A DNA stretch of 64,000 nt from Larkinella sp. C7 (GTDB lineage Bacteria; Bacteroidota; Bacteroidia; Cytophagales; Spirosomataceae). Positions 1 to 8,101 of the stretch are shown here, in pieces (position 1 is the first letter of the stretch; every line of letters starts with the position of its first letter). The translations under genes were made by a program, and so were the position numbers. The notes below the pieces were generated by a model, which had not been told where the DNA came from, did no database searches, and saw only the letters and a list, made by a program, of their open reading frames with translations. The DNA lies in contig NZ_VBSL01000020.1 of NCBI RefSeq assembly GCF_006149005.1, positions 1 to 64,000 on the forward strand, given 5' to 3'.

Positions 1-218
1 GCGATTACGCGCTCTTTCTGCGGAGCCGACAGCCGGTTTTCGGTGAATAGCGTTTCGAGATTTTTTTCGGCCTTTTGGGAATAGGCTCCCCCCGCATTCA
101 TCAATTTCTGTAAATCCGTCAGAAACTGCTCGGGGTTGTCCGACAGTTTAAATGTTTGCGCCGTTGCCGCCGTTGCCAGCAGGAGAAATATCGATAAAAT
201 GCTGTATACCTGTCTCAT
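1..218 (-). CDS. secreted protein of unknown function, partial (N-terminus only)
   Basis: The reading frame opens with ATG at 218 and runs off the left edge of the window, so only the first 72 or so residues are visible. Residues 1-20 form a classical signal peptide (MRQVYSILSIFLLLATAATA) followed by a mature start QTFKLSDNPEQF. The visible mature part is hydrophilic and probably helical. I do not recognise the family. It lies 23 nt downstream of prmA on the same strand, so it may be cotranscribed with it. Confidence is for the gene being real, not for a function. Confidence 0.7.
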   Translation of the reverse strand, partial: MRQVYSILSIFLLLATAATAQTFKLSDNPEQFLTDLQKLMNAGGAYSQKAEKNLETLFTENRLSAPQKERVI

Positions 219-241
219 CATTCCCGTACGGCACCCGGAAC

Positions 242-1099
242 CTAAACGGGATCGACCGCCGGTCCGTGGGTACTTTTGATAAATCGTAGTGAAACCCACT
301 TATTTTGGGACAATTGTCCGATTTTCGTCAGCCCTTCGGCCAACCCTTTTTCCTCGATATCCCGTGCGTCCTGTTCGTAAAAACCGCTCACCAGCAACGT
401 ACTCTCCGGTTTCATCAGCCGGACATACACCGGTATATCCTCCAACAGCACATTCCGGTTGATATTGGCCAGCACGAGATCGAACCGTTCCGCCGGATTG
501 ACGTCATGAATTGTACCCTGAAAAACGTCGATTTGCGAGCAACCGTTCAGTTCGGCATTTTCGCGGGCGTTTTCAATGGCCCACTCTTCAATGTCAAACG
601 CGATCACCCGTTCGGCCCCCTGCAAAGCCGCCAGAATCGCCAGAATGCCGGTGCCGGAGCCAACGTCCAGCACGGTTTGTCCGGCCGCATCGACGCTCAA
701 CTGGTGTTCGAGCATCATGGCCGTCGTCTCGTGGTGGCCGGTTCCAAACGACATTTTCGGATTGATGACAATGTCGTACTGAAAACCGGCATCCGGTTCG
801 TGAAAAGACGCCCGAACGCGAATCCGATCCTGCACGTCGATGGGCTGGTAATTCCGTTCCCACTCTTCGTTCCAGTTCTTCTTTTCTAACGAATTGATCT
901 GATAGGCTATTGCGGTTTGATTGGCGTATTTATCGATAACCGACTGGACCGCAGTTTCATCAAAATCGGATTCGGAAATGTAGGCGCTTAGTCCTTCATC
1001 GGTTTCAACGAAGGATTCGAAGCCCAATGCGCCCAGTTCGGCCATGAGAATGTCGGTATAATCGGCAGAAAGCGTTACTTGTAGTTCGGTATAGTTCAT
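242..1099 (-). CDS. prmA: ribosomal protein L11 methyltransferase
   Basis: PrmA is a cytosolic enzyme that trimethylates ribosomal protein L11 using S-adenosylmethionine. The 285-residue product has the family layout: an N-terminal substrate-recognition domain (about 1-95), then a class I SAM methyltransferase fold. Visible motifs are FGTGHH at 118-123, the SAM-binding GSGTG at 147-151 and LANINRNVL near 220, all hallmarks of PrmA. A short C-terminal extension follows the last predicted strand. The ATG at 1099 gives the usual length. The gene lies only 12 nt beyond the terminator that follows leuA, so it is probably expressed by readthrough or from a promoter I could not see. Confidence 0.95.
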   Translation of the reverse strand: MNYTELQVTLSADYTDILMAELGALGFESFVETDEGLSAYISESDFDETAVQSVIDKYANQTAIAYQINSLEKKNWNEEWERNYQPIDVQDRIRVRASFHEPDAGFQYDIVINPKMSFGTGHHETTAMMLEHQLSVDAAGQTVLDVGSGTGILAILAALQGAERVIAFDIEEWAIENARENAELNGCSQIDVFQGTIHDVNPAERFDLVLANINRNVLLEDIPVYVRLMKPESTLLVSGFYEQDARDIEEKGLAEGLTKIGQLSQNKWVSLRFIKSTHGPAVDPV

Positions 1100-1110
1100 A
1101 CGGTAAAGAA

Positions 1111-1143
1111 AATAAAAAAGGACAAGCTTCCTGCCTGTCCTTT
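1111..1143 (-). terminator. intrinsic terminator of the ilv-leu operon
   Basis: On the minus strand an 8-bp stem (AAAGGACA paired with TGTCCTTT, 1117-1124 with 1136-1143) closes an 11-nt loop and is followed by a T-rich tract. It lies between leuA and prmA and reads in the direction of the operon, so it probably ends or reduces transcription after leuA. Confidence 0.7.
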
Positions 1144-1163
1144 CTAATCAATGTAATTTCTTA

Positions 1164-2303
1164 TTAGCGAACCAGTTCCATCAAATCCTTATCGTTCACC
1201 TCTTTGCGGACATCGGCCATGTCGAGGAAACGCGTGTAGATGGTGTCCAAAGTCGGTTTGTCATACCGGAAACCCAGCAATTCCAGCCGGTGTTTCAGGG
1301 CGTGGCGACCGCTGCGGGCCGTCAGCACGATCGACGATTCGGGAACGCCGACATCGTGCGGATTCATGATTTCGTAGTTTTCGGAGTGTTTCAGAAAACC
1401 GTCCTGATGAATGCCCGACGAGTGGGCGAAGGCGTTACGGCCTACAATGGCTTTGTTGGCCTGTACTGGCATATTCATCATTTCCGATACGAGCTGGCTC
1501 ACCGGGAACAACCGCTTGGCGTTGATATTGGTCTCAAAACCCAGCTCTTTGTGCACCTGCAACGCCATTACAACTTCCTCCAGCGAGGTGTTTCCGGCGC
1601 GTTCGCCGATGCCGTTGATGGTTACTTCCACCTGGCGCGCGCCCTGTTGAATACCGGCCAGCGTGTTAGCCGTGGCCAGACCGAGGTCGTTGTGGCAATG
1701 GATGGAAATAATGGCTTTGTGCACGTTCGAAACGTGTTCGTATATATACTTGATCTTATTTCCGTATTCATCCGGCAGACAATAACCGGTCGTATCCGGG
1801 ATGTTCACCACCGTCGCTCCGGCGTTGATGACGGCTTCGGTGAGTCGGGCCAGGAACGCAAGGTCAGCCCGACCGGCGTCTTCGGCGTAGAACTCCACAT
1901 CTTCCACATACGTCCGGGCGTGTTTGACAGCCGCAATGGCCTGCTCCACAATCTGATCGCGTGTGCTGTTGAATTTATTCCGGATGTGAATATCTGACGA
2001 ACCGATACCGGTGTGAATCCGCTTGCGTTTGGCATACTTCAGTGCTTCGCCGGCGGCATCGATATCTTCTTTTTTGGCCCGTGAAAGTGCGCAGATGACC
2101 GGTTCGGTAACCGCTTTCGAGATTTCAACAATGGACCGAAAATCGCCCGGGCTCGAAACCGGAAATCCCGCTTCAATAATATCGACGCCGAGACGCTCCA
2201 GTTCTTTCGCCACCACGATTTTTTCTTCGGTAGATAATTGGCTACCCGGCACTTGCTCGCCGTCGCGCAGGGTGGTGTCGAAAATATAAATCCGTTGGCT
2301 CAT
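1164..2303 (-). CDS. leuA: 2-isopropylmalate synthase, short form without the regulatory domain
   Basis: LeuA condenses acetyl-CoA with 2-oxoisovalerate, the committed step of leucine synthesis. The 379-residue product begins with DTTLRDGEQ (residues 9-17) and has the metal-binding SIHCHNDLG motif near residue 200, the HMGL-like TIM barrel signature, and a short helical subdomain after it. Classical LeuA is about 500-560 residues and carries a C-terminal leucine-binding regulatory domain. That domain is absent here, so leucine feedback of the usual kind is unlikely. The position next to leuB, leuC and leuD argues against homocitrate or citramalate synthase, although substrate specificity is not proven. 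It is the last leu gene of the operon. Confidence 0.9.
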   Translation of the reverse strand: MSQRIYIFDTTLRDGEQVPGSQLSTEEKIVVAKELERLGVDIIEAGFPVSSPGDFRSIVEISKAVTEPVICALSRAKKEDIDAAGEALKYAKRKRIHTGIGSSDIHIRNKFNSTRDQIVEQAIAAVKHARTYVEDVEFYAEDAGRADLAFLARLTEAVINAGATVVNIPDTTGYCLPDEYGNKIKYIYEHVSNVHKAIISIHCHNDLGLATANTLAGIQQGARQVEVTINGIGERAGNTSLEEVVMALQVHKELGFETNINAKRLFPVSQLVSEMMNMPVQANKAIVGRNAFAHSSGIHQDGFLKHSENYEIMNPHDVGVPESSIVLTARSGRHALKHRLELLGFRYDKPTLDTIYTRFLDMADVRKEVNDKDLMELVR

Positions 2304-2343
2304 GGTTAATAAGAGTAAATTGGGATAGAGTGTTCTCGCTGAA

Positions 2344-3414
2344 TCAAAGTTTGGAAAGTAATTGCTTTCCCATGGCTTCCGTACCTAAAATCAGGTCGGC
2401 TGGCGTGTTGGAATCCGCAATGTCGCGGGTCCGGAAACCGGCTTTCAATACCTGATCGACGGCATCGACAACGGCTTCGGCTTCGGCTTTCATACCAAAC
2501 GAAATCTCCAGCATCAGAGCCGCCGACAACACCGACGCCAGCGGATTGGCAAGGCCTTTGCCCGTAATGTCGTGGGCCGAACCGTGGATGGGTTCATACA
2601 AACCCGTCGTGTCACCGATAGAAGCCGACGCCAGCATCCCCATGGAACCGGCGATCTGCGACGCTTCATCCGTCAGAATATCCCCGAACAGGTTGCCCGT
2701 TACGACCACATCGAACCGGCGCGGGTCTTTGATGAGCAACATCGCAGCGGCATCGATAAACTGGTGTTCCACTTCGACTTCCGGATACCGTTTGGCCACT
2801 TCCTGCACCACTTCGCGCCACAGTCGGGACGATTCCAGGACGTTGGCTTTATCGACCGAGCAGAGTTTTTTCCGGCGCGTCATGGCGGCATCAAACGCTT
2901 TAACAGCAATGCGTTCCACTTCGTAACGGCTGTAGATCATCAGGTCATATGCGGTGTCTCCGTCGTCTTTCCGTCCTTTTTCGCCGAAATACACATCGCC
3001 CGTCAGTTCCCGAAAAAACAGAATATCAGCCCCTTGCAGAAACTCCGGTTTGATGCTCGATGCCTGCAACAGTTCATCAAATAGCTTGATGGGCCGCAGG
3101 TTGGCATACAAACCAAGTGCTTTCCGGATGCCCAGCAAGCCCTGTTCGGGCCGGACTTTCGCCGACGGATCATTGTCGTATTTCGGGTGGCCGACCGCAC
3201 CAAACAAAATGGCGTCCGACTGCTTCGACTTGGTGATGGTTTCTTCGGGAAGCGGATTGCCCGTGGCTTCAATGGCTGCGTGGCCAATCAGCGCTTCGTC
3301 GTACGTGAATTCGTGGCCGAACTTCTCCGCAATGCGATCCAGAACCTGTTTCCCAACGGTGGTTACTTCCTGACCAATGCCGTCGCCGGCGATGACTACA
3401 ATGTGTTTTTTCAC
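2344..3414 (-). CDS. leuB: 3-isopropylmalate dehydrogenase
   Basis: LeuB oxidises and decarboxylates 3-isopropylmalate with NAD+ to give 2-oxoisocaproate. The 356-residue length is typical. The N-terminus reads [16 protein letters not shown], and the isocitrate/isopropylmalate dehydrogenase signature [12 protein letters not shown] is near residue 245, followed by [12 protein letters not shown]. The start is GTG at 3414, chosen because it begins right at the conserved N-terminus and lies 4 nt after the leuD stop codon, which suggests translational coupling. The downstream neighbour is leuA, 40 nt away. Confidence 0.96.
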   Translation of the reverse strand: MKKHIVVIAGDGIGQEVTTVGKQVLDRIAEKFGHEFTYDEALIGHAAIEATGNPLPEETITKSKQSDAILFGAVGHPKYDNDPSAKVRPEQGLLGIRKALGLYANLRPIKLFDELLQASSIKPEFLQGADILFFRELTGDVYFGEKGRKDDGDTAYDLMIYSRYEVERIAVKAFDAAMTRRKKLCSVDKANVLESSRLWREVVQEVAKRYPEVEVEHQFIDAAAMLLIKDPRRFDVVVTGNLFGDILTDEASQIAGSMGMLASASIGDTTGLYEPIHGSAHDITGKGLANPLASVLSAALMLEISFGMKAEAEAVVDAVDQVLKAGFRTRDIADSNTPADLILGTEAMGKQLLSKL

Positions 3415-3418
3415 TCAA

Positions 3419-4018
3419 TCAAAAATTTGTGTGCGCCAGATCGAATTTTTTAACTTCTGAACTCAAACTCAACAGGTAATCGATGTCGTCGTAGCCGTTC
3501 ATCAAACACTGTTTCTTATAGGCATTGATGGCAAATGATTCTTTCAAACCGTTTTCCAGCACGATCTCCTGGTTCACCAGATCAACGGTAATTTGCGTTT
3601 GCGAATCGGCTTCGATGGCTTTGAAAATTTCGGCCAGAAATTCATCCGAAACCTGAGCGGGCAACACGAAATTATTCAGCGCATTATTTCGGAAAATATC
3701 GGCGAAAAAGCTGGAGATGACTACTTTAAAACCATAGTCATGAATTGCCCAGGCGGCATGTTCGCGGCTGGAACCCATGCCGAAGTTTTTACCCGCAACG
3801 AGGATTTTAGCACCGGCGTAGATTGGATTGTTCAGCACGAAATCGGCTTTGGGCGTATTGTCGGTCGTATACCGCCAGTCGCGGAACAGGTTATCGCCAA
3901 AGCCTTCGCGCGTGGTGGCTTTCAGGAACCGCGCCGGGATGATCTGATCCGTATCGATGTTCTCAATCGGCAGGGGAGCCGCCGTCGAGACGAGTTTATG
4001 CATGGTTTCTTTGCTCAT
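3419..4018 (-). CDS. leuD: 3-isopropylmalate dehydratase small subunit
   Basis: LeuD is the swivel-domain subunit that, with LeuC, isomerises 2-isopropylmalate to 3-isopropylmalate. The 199-residue product has the typical motifs [13 protein letters not shown] near the N-terminus and [14 protein letters not shown] in the middle. The ATG at 4018 gives the normal family length. LeuD and its partner LeuC are usually adjacent. Here they are separated by a HepT/MntA-type gene pair of about 600 bp, although spacing on both sides is tight, so they are probably still cotranscribed. Confidence 0.96.
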   Translation of the reverse strand: MSKETMHKLVSTAAPLPIENIDTDQIIPARFLKATTREGFGDNLFRDWRYTTDNTPKADFVLNNPIYAGAKILVAGKNFGMGSSREHAAWAIHDYGFKVVISSFFADIFRNNALNNFVLPAQVSDEFLAEIFKAIEADSQTQITVDLVNQEIVLENGLKESFAINAYKKQCLMNGYDDIDYLLSLSSEVKKFDLAHTNF

Positions 4019-4030
4019 TCTGAATTTCTG

Positions 4031-4330
4031 TTAACTTTTCCAACAAGGCTGGCAAAAAGCTTTAACCGTATTGTAAACTGTTGAAGCTGATATCCCAAAG
4101 TGTTCGTGGGCCAACTTGTTCCGCATAGCCCGCATCAATTTCCATTCAACCTCTGGATACTTAGCCTTTAATGGGTCCGACAAACGAATGGTTGCTTCTC
4201 CAATTATTTCAAAACGCCGGTAAACAGCATCCTGTATCAATGTACTTTGATTAAAATCGAGTTCCGTTACTGCCCTCACATAGTCAAAAATAATATTGAT
4301 ACTTTCAATTATGTCCTGCAAGTGTATCAT
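4031..4330 (-). CDS. HepT-like HEPN protein (DUF86), C-terminus apparently frameshifted
   Basis: HepT proteins are HEPN-domain RNase toxins neutralised by a partner MNT nucleotidyltransferase. This 99-residue product matches the family from residue 1 to about 92, including YRRFEIIGEATIRL at 37-50. The catalytic motif Rx4HxY is present only as RNKLAHEH (R70, H75, with H77 where the modified tyrosine normally sits). The last residues read CQPCWKS and then stop. Adding one T to the T5 run at 4054-4058 would instead give [15 protein letters not shown], a normal HepT ending, with a stop at 3996 overlapping leuD. The gene sits 12 nt upstream of leuD and 6 nt after the MntA-like gene. Confidence 0.85.
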   Translation of the reverse strand: MIHLQDIIESINIIFDYVRAVTELDFNQSTLIQDAVYRRFEIIGEATIRLSDPLKAKYPEVEWKLMRAMRNKLAHEHFGISASTVYNTVKAFCQPCWKS

Positions 4331-4336
4331 CCCGAT

Positions 4337-4615
4337 TCATATCAAATCGACCTTTCTTGCCAATACCTGATCGCGAATAGAAGGTTTAATAGCCTTATAT
4401 TCAACAATATCGATTGGTTTATGCGTCAGGTTAGATAGCTCTTCTTCAAATCGCAAAATATCAAACAACGTTATTCCTTCAGCTTCAATCAAAAGATCGA
4501 CATCACTTTCGCCGGTCTCTTCGCCACGGGCATAGGATCCAAAGACGGATGCTTTGCGGACATTCTTGCCCAACAGATACGTCTGAATCGTTTGAAAAAG
4601 CGTTTGGCTTTGCAT
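4337..4615 (-). CDS. MntA-like nucleotidyltransferase antitoxin
   Basis: The 92-residue product is a minimal MNT-type nucleotidyltransferase. It carries the signature FGSYARGEETGESDVD, which fits GS-x10-DxD, where the aspartates bind catalytic metal. In characterised HepT/MntA modules this protein AMPylates a tyrosine of HepT and blocks its RNase activity. Here it begins 4 nt after leuC and ends 6 nt before the hepT-like gene, so the module lies inside the leu operon. The local sequence is visibly more AT-rich than the leu genes, which suggests later acquisition. The catalytic motif is intact. Confidence 0.88.
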   Translation of the reverse strand: MQSQTLFQTIQTYLLGKNVRKASVFGSYARGEETGESDVDLLIEAEGITLFDILRFEEELSNLTHKPIDIVEYKAIKPSIRDQVLARKVDLI

Positions 4616-4619
4616 TGTG

Positions 4620-6023
4620 TTACACCAGTTCTCTCACATCCGTCACTTTCCCGGTCACCGCTGCGGCAGCCGCCATGATCGGGCTGGCCAAAAATGTCCG
4701 CGCGCCTTGCCCCTGCCGGCCTTCAAAGTTACGATTGGAGGTCGAAATGCAGTATTTGCCCGCCGGAACTTTGTCTTCGTTCATCCCCAGACAGGCCGAA
4801 CAACCCGGTTCGCGAAGTTCAAAACCGGCGTCGATAAATACCCGATCCAACCCTTCGGCTTTGGCCTGGTTCGACACCTGCACCGAACCCGGCACAATCC
4901 AGACTTCGACACCCTCGGCTTTGGTCTTGCCTTTCACAAACTCAGCCACCGTCCGCAAATCTTCGATCCGGGCGTTGGTACAAGAACCGATGAAGACGTA
5001 ATCGACCGGTTTTCCGATCAGTTCCATACCCGGTTCCAGGCCCATATACGCCAGTGATTTCGTATAGGATGCCAGCTCGCTCTGCGGTATTTCGCTCAGA
5101 TTCGGAACGTGACTATCCACGGCAATGCCCATTCCGGGGTTGGTTCCGTAAGTAATCATCGGGCCGATGTCTTCGGCTCTGTAGTTCAACTCCATATCAA
5201 ATTCCGCACCGTCGTCGGTTTTCAATTCCCGCCAGCGTTCAACGGCCTGGTCGAACGCTTCGCCCTGGGGCGCAAACCGCCGGCCGCGAATGTATTCGAA
5301 CGTCGTTTCGTCGGGAGCAATCAGTCCACCGCGCGCCCCCATTTCGATGCTCATGTTGCAAATCGTCATCCGGGCTTCCATCGACAAACCGCGAATCGTA
5401 TCCCCCGCGTATTCAACGAAATAACCGGTGGCCCCGCTGGCCGATATTTGCGCAATGACGTACAGGATGATGTCTTTCGACGTTACGCCTTTACCCAATT
5501 GCCCGTTGATGTTGATCCGCATCCGCTTCGGCTTGTATTGCAGAATACACTGCGTGGCCAGAACCTGCTCGACTTCGCTCGTTCCGATCCCGAACGCCAC
5601 ATTGCCCAACGCACCGTGGGTGCTGGTGTGGCTGTCGCCACAGACGATGGTCATGCCCGGCAGGGTCAAGCCCAATTCGGGACCGATGATATGAACGATG
5701 CCCTGAAACGGGTGTCCCAGATCGTATAATTCTATGCCAAAATCGGTACAATTTTTCCGCAACGTTTCCACCTGATGGCGCGAAAGGGCTTCTTTGATGG
5801 GTAGATGCTGGTCTTTCGTCGGTACGTTGTGGTCTGCCGTAGCCGTCGTCCGCGCAATGTTGAAAACCCCGATGCCGCGCTTCCGCAACCCATCGAAAGC
5901 CTGCGGGCTGGTGACTTCGTGAATAAAATGTCGATCGATAAAAACTGCATCCGGTCCGTCGTTCATTGCCTTGACGACGTGGGCGTCCCAAATTTTATCA
6001 AACAGTGTTGTGGGCTGATTCAT
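4620..6023 (-). CDS. leuC: 3-isopropylmalate dehydratase large subunit
   Basis: LeuC is the aconitase-family [4Fe-4S] subunit of isopropylmalate isomerase. The 467-residue length matches bacterial LeuC. Motifs include [10 protein letters not shown] at the N-terminus, [13 protein letters not shown] near residue 130, [13 protein letters not shown] near 345 with the first cluster cysteine, and [12 protein letters not shown] near 405 with the other two cysteines. The ATG at 6023 is 2 nt after the ancestral end of the damaged hepT copy upstream, and a second HepT/MntA pair follows directly. leuC is therefore bracketed by two toxin-antitoxin modules. Confidence 0.97.
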   Translation of the reverse strand: MNQPTTLFDKIWDAHVVKAMNDGPDAVFIDRHFIHEVTSPQAFDGLRKRGIGVFNIARTTATADHNVPTKDQHLPIKEALSRHQVETLRKNCTDFGIELYDLGHPFQGIVHIIGPELGLTLPGMTIVCGDSHTSTHGALGNVAFGIGTSEVEQVLATQCILQYKPKRMRININGQLGKGVTSKDIILYVIAQISASGATGYFVEYAGDTIRGLSMEARMTICNMSIEMGARGGLIAPDETTFEYIRGRRFAPQGEAFDQAVERWRELKTDDGAEFDMELNYRAEDIGPMITYGTNPGMGIAVDSHVPNLSEIPQSELASYTKSLAYMGLEPGMELIGKPVDYVFIGSCTNARIEDLRTVAEFVKGKTKAEGVEVWIVPGSVQVSNQAKAEGLDRVFIDAGFELREPGCSACLGMNEDKVPAGKYCISTSNRNFEGRQGQGARTFLASPIMAAAAAVTGKVTDVRELV

Positions 6024-6025
6024 AG

Positions 6026-6373
6026 CTATAGTAAGTCCTTTTCAAGCTCAATAATTAGATCAATCTATACTTTGGCAACCGGGACATCATCTGTAGCAGC
6101 ATCCCAAACCAATTGGTAGTCGATTCCCCAATATTGATATATTAACACGTCACGTAATCCTGCAAAACCTTTCCAATCAAGTTCATTCTAGCGGTATCGT
6201 ATTTCGTCAGGAACTCGTTTGCTGGCTTCGCCAATAATTTCAAGACTTCTTACAATGGCTTTGTTTAAACGAACATCGGTAACGAAATCTTCAAAATTTA
6301 TACCTGAAGTTTCGTCAATTATATATTGTAATTCCTGCTGAATATGCCGGATAAATTCAATCGTTGAGGGCAT
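6026..6373 (-). pseudogene. decayed HepT-like HEPN gene with two in-frame TAG codons
   Basis: From ATG at 6373 the frame encodes a recognisable HepT (ending LEIIGEASKRVPDEIRYR) until a TAG at 6188-6190. The same frame continues with NELDWKGFAGLRDVLIYQYW, then meets a second TAG at 6065-6067, then [12 protein letters not shown] and a final TAG at 6026-6028, 2 nt before leuC. No frameshift is needed, so the family sequence is intact apart from two amber codons. The Rx4HxY motif reads RDVLIYQY, so the catalytic histidine is also replaced by tyrosine. A start at 6406 is possible but overlaps the mntA-like gene more. It looks like a dead toxin gene. Confidence 0.85.
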
Positions 6374-6668
6374 ATTCAATCTCATTTCTAACTTCTTTTT
6401 TAACAAAAGGAGCCATTGTTTCCCAAGTAACTAACTGTACGTAGCGGTTCAGCAATTTTTCTAGGTAGTAGGCCAGATGAACATAGTTTTTGTATTTCTT
6501 TCGTCCTTCCAGAAATTCAACTACGAAATCAATGTCACTATCTTCCCGCTGTTGATTACGTACGAACGATCCGAACAAGCCGAGTCTAGCAGCCCCAAAT
6601 TGCCTGATTGCAGCCTTATGAGACTGAATCAAAGCAAAAACCTGTTCTTTATTCTGTACTGCGTCCAT
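6357..6668 (-). CDS. MntA-like nucleotidyltransferase, second copy
   Basis: This 103-residue nucleotidyltransferase carries LFGSFVRNQQREDSDID, fitting GS-x10-DxD, so the catalytic site looks intact. It belongs to a different subgroup from the copy at 4337-4615: the downstream half (YKNYVHLAYYLEKLLNRYVQLVTW) is not similar in detail. The start is placed at ATG 6668. A TTG at 6677 overlaps the ilvA stop and is also possible. It overlaps the decayed hepT gene by 17 nt, the usual arrangement for such pairs. The region is AT-rich compared with ilvA and leuC. Confidence 0.88.
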   Translation of the reverse strand: MDAVQNKEQVFALIQSHKAAIRQFGAARLGLFGSFVRNQQREDSDIDFVVEFLEGRKKYKNYVHLAYYLEKLLNRYVQLVTWETMAPFVKKEVRNEIEYALND

Positions 6669-6673
6669 ACTAC

Positions 6674-7942
6674 TCAAATCAAAAACTCAAACAAATCCGG
6701 CTTGTCGTTCAAATACTCAAACTGGATTTTGGCTTCGCGCATGCGTTCCAGCAAGGCCGCAAAATCCGCTTTGTGTTTTAGCTCGATACCGACCAGTGCC
6801 GGCCCCCGTTCGCGGTTGGTTTTCTTGGAATATTCAAACAACGTAATGTCGTCGGTTTCACCCAGCACATTACTCAGGAATTCGCGCATCGCCCCGGCCC
6901 GTTGCGGAAACCGGATGATGAAATAATGCTTCAGTCCCTCGTACAGCAGCGAACGTTCCTTGATTTCTTCCGTCCGGGTAATGTCGTTATTTCCTCCACT
7001 AATCAGGCAAACGACGTTTTTACCCCTAATTTCATCCTTCAGGAAATCCAGCGCGGCAATCGTCAACGCTCCGGCGGGTTCGGCCACAATGGCATCTTCG
7101 TTGTAAAGTTGCAAAATCGTGGTGCAAACTTTGCCTTCCGGTATCAGAATAACCTGATCGAGGTTTTGACGGCATATTTCAAAGGTCGTGTTACCAGGAC
7201 GTTTGACGGCTGCTCCATCGACAAATTTGTCAATTTCGTCCAGGGCGACGATATGCCCGGCGTCAATCGATACTTTCATGGAGGGCGCTCCCAGCGGCTC
7301 GACGCCAATCAGTTTCGTTCTCGGACTCAATTGCCGAAAAACCGTTGATACGCCGGACGCCAGTCCGCCCCCGCCAATAGCCATCAGCAGGTAGTCGATT
7401 TTGAAATTGGAATCCTTGAAAATCTCCAGACCAACGGTTCCCTGCCCTTCCATGACCTGCAGATCGTCGAATGGATGCACGAAAATGCTCTCGTGCGTAT
7501 CGACGTATTCCATCGCTGCATGGTAGGCATCGTCGTAGGTGTCACCAATCAACACCACCTCTACAAACTCTTTTCCAAACAGCTTGACCTGTTTGACTTT
7601 CTGATTGGGCGTGGTGGTCGGCATGAAAATAATCCCCTTGACGGCCATCTTGCGACAGGCATACGCCAGCCCCTGCGCGTGATTACCGGCACTGGCGCAA
7701 ACCACGCCTTTTGCCAGGGCATCGGCGGGCAGACTGGCCATTTTGTTGTACGCTCCCCGAATCTTATAAGACCGTACGACCTGCAAATCTTCCCGTTTCA
7801 GGAAAATGGTAGCCCCGTATTTATCGGACAGATTCAGATTTTCCTGCAAAGGCGTGTGTGCGATGACACCCCGCAACCGCTCAGCCGCCAGATAGATGTT
7901 GTCTACGTCCGGAAAGGTGATTGTTTTCTCCGCTTCTACCAC
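6674..7942 (-). CDS. ilvA: threonine ammonia-lyase (threonine dehydratase), biosynthetic
   Basis: IlvA deaminates threonine to 2-oxobutanoate, the entry step to isoleucine. The 422-residue protein has the PLP lysine at K60 within SYKIRGAYNKM, the glycine-rich phosphate-binding GGGGLASG near residue 195 and a conserved SGGNND near 320. A C-terminal ACT-like regulatory domain (about 335-422) starts at HYFIIRFPQRAGA, as in Bacillus/Corynebacterium-type IlvA, so isoleucine control is plausible. No in-frame ATG exists before the catalytic region, so the start is GTG at 7942. That GTG lies 1 nt after the stop of a 38-codon upstream frame. Confidence 0.95.
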   Translation of the reverse strand: MVEAEKTITFPDVDNIYLAAERLRGVIAHTPLQENLNLSDKYGATIFLKREDLQVVRSYKIRGAYNKMASLPADALAKGVVCASAGNHAQGLAYACRKMAVKGIIFMPTTTPNQKVKQVKLFGKEFVEVVLIGDTYDDAYHAAMEYVDTHESIFVHPFDDLQVMEGQGTVGLEIFKDSNFKIDYLLMAIGGGGLASGVSTVFRQLSPRTKLIGVEPLGAPSMKVSIDAGHIVALDEIDKFVDGAAVKRPGNTTFEICRQNLDQVILIPEGKVCTTILQLYNEDAIVAEPAGALTIAALDFLKDEIRGKNVVCLISGGNNDITRTEEIKERSLLYEGLKHYFIIRFPQRAGAMREFLSNVLGETDDITLFEYSKKTNRERGPALVGIELKHKADFAALLERMREAKIQFEYLNDKPDLFEFLI

Positions 7943-7943
7943 G

Positions 7944-8060
7944 TTACCATAAGTTAAGACCGGTTTTCCGGTAATTTAAGAGTTTGGGTCGGGCCGCCTT
8001 TTTGCGGTTTGAAACCAGGTCGTAAAGGTACGCAACAAAGGGAGAATACTTCCCCTGCAT
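7944..8060 (-). other. possible upstream open reading frame before ilvA
   Basis: Within the 159-nt ilvC-ilvA gap an ATG at 8060 opens a 38-codon frame (starting MQGKYSPFVAYLYDLV and ending TGLNLW) whose TAA is separated from the ilvA GTG start by one base. Such spacing would allow termination-reinitiation coupling. There is no run of Ile, Val, Leu or Thr codons, so it does not look like a classical attenuator peptide. Coding status is uncertain. The gap also holds a TTG-N19-TCCCTTTG sequence resembling a weak internal promoter. Confidence 0.25.
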
Positions 8061-8101
8061 TTCAACCGCAAGAAAATAGCCCGGCCCCAAAATCCTTAAA
8101 T

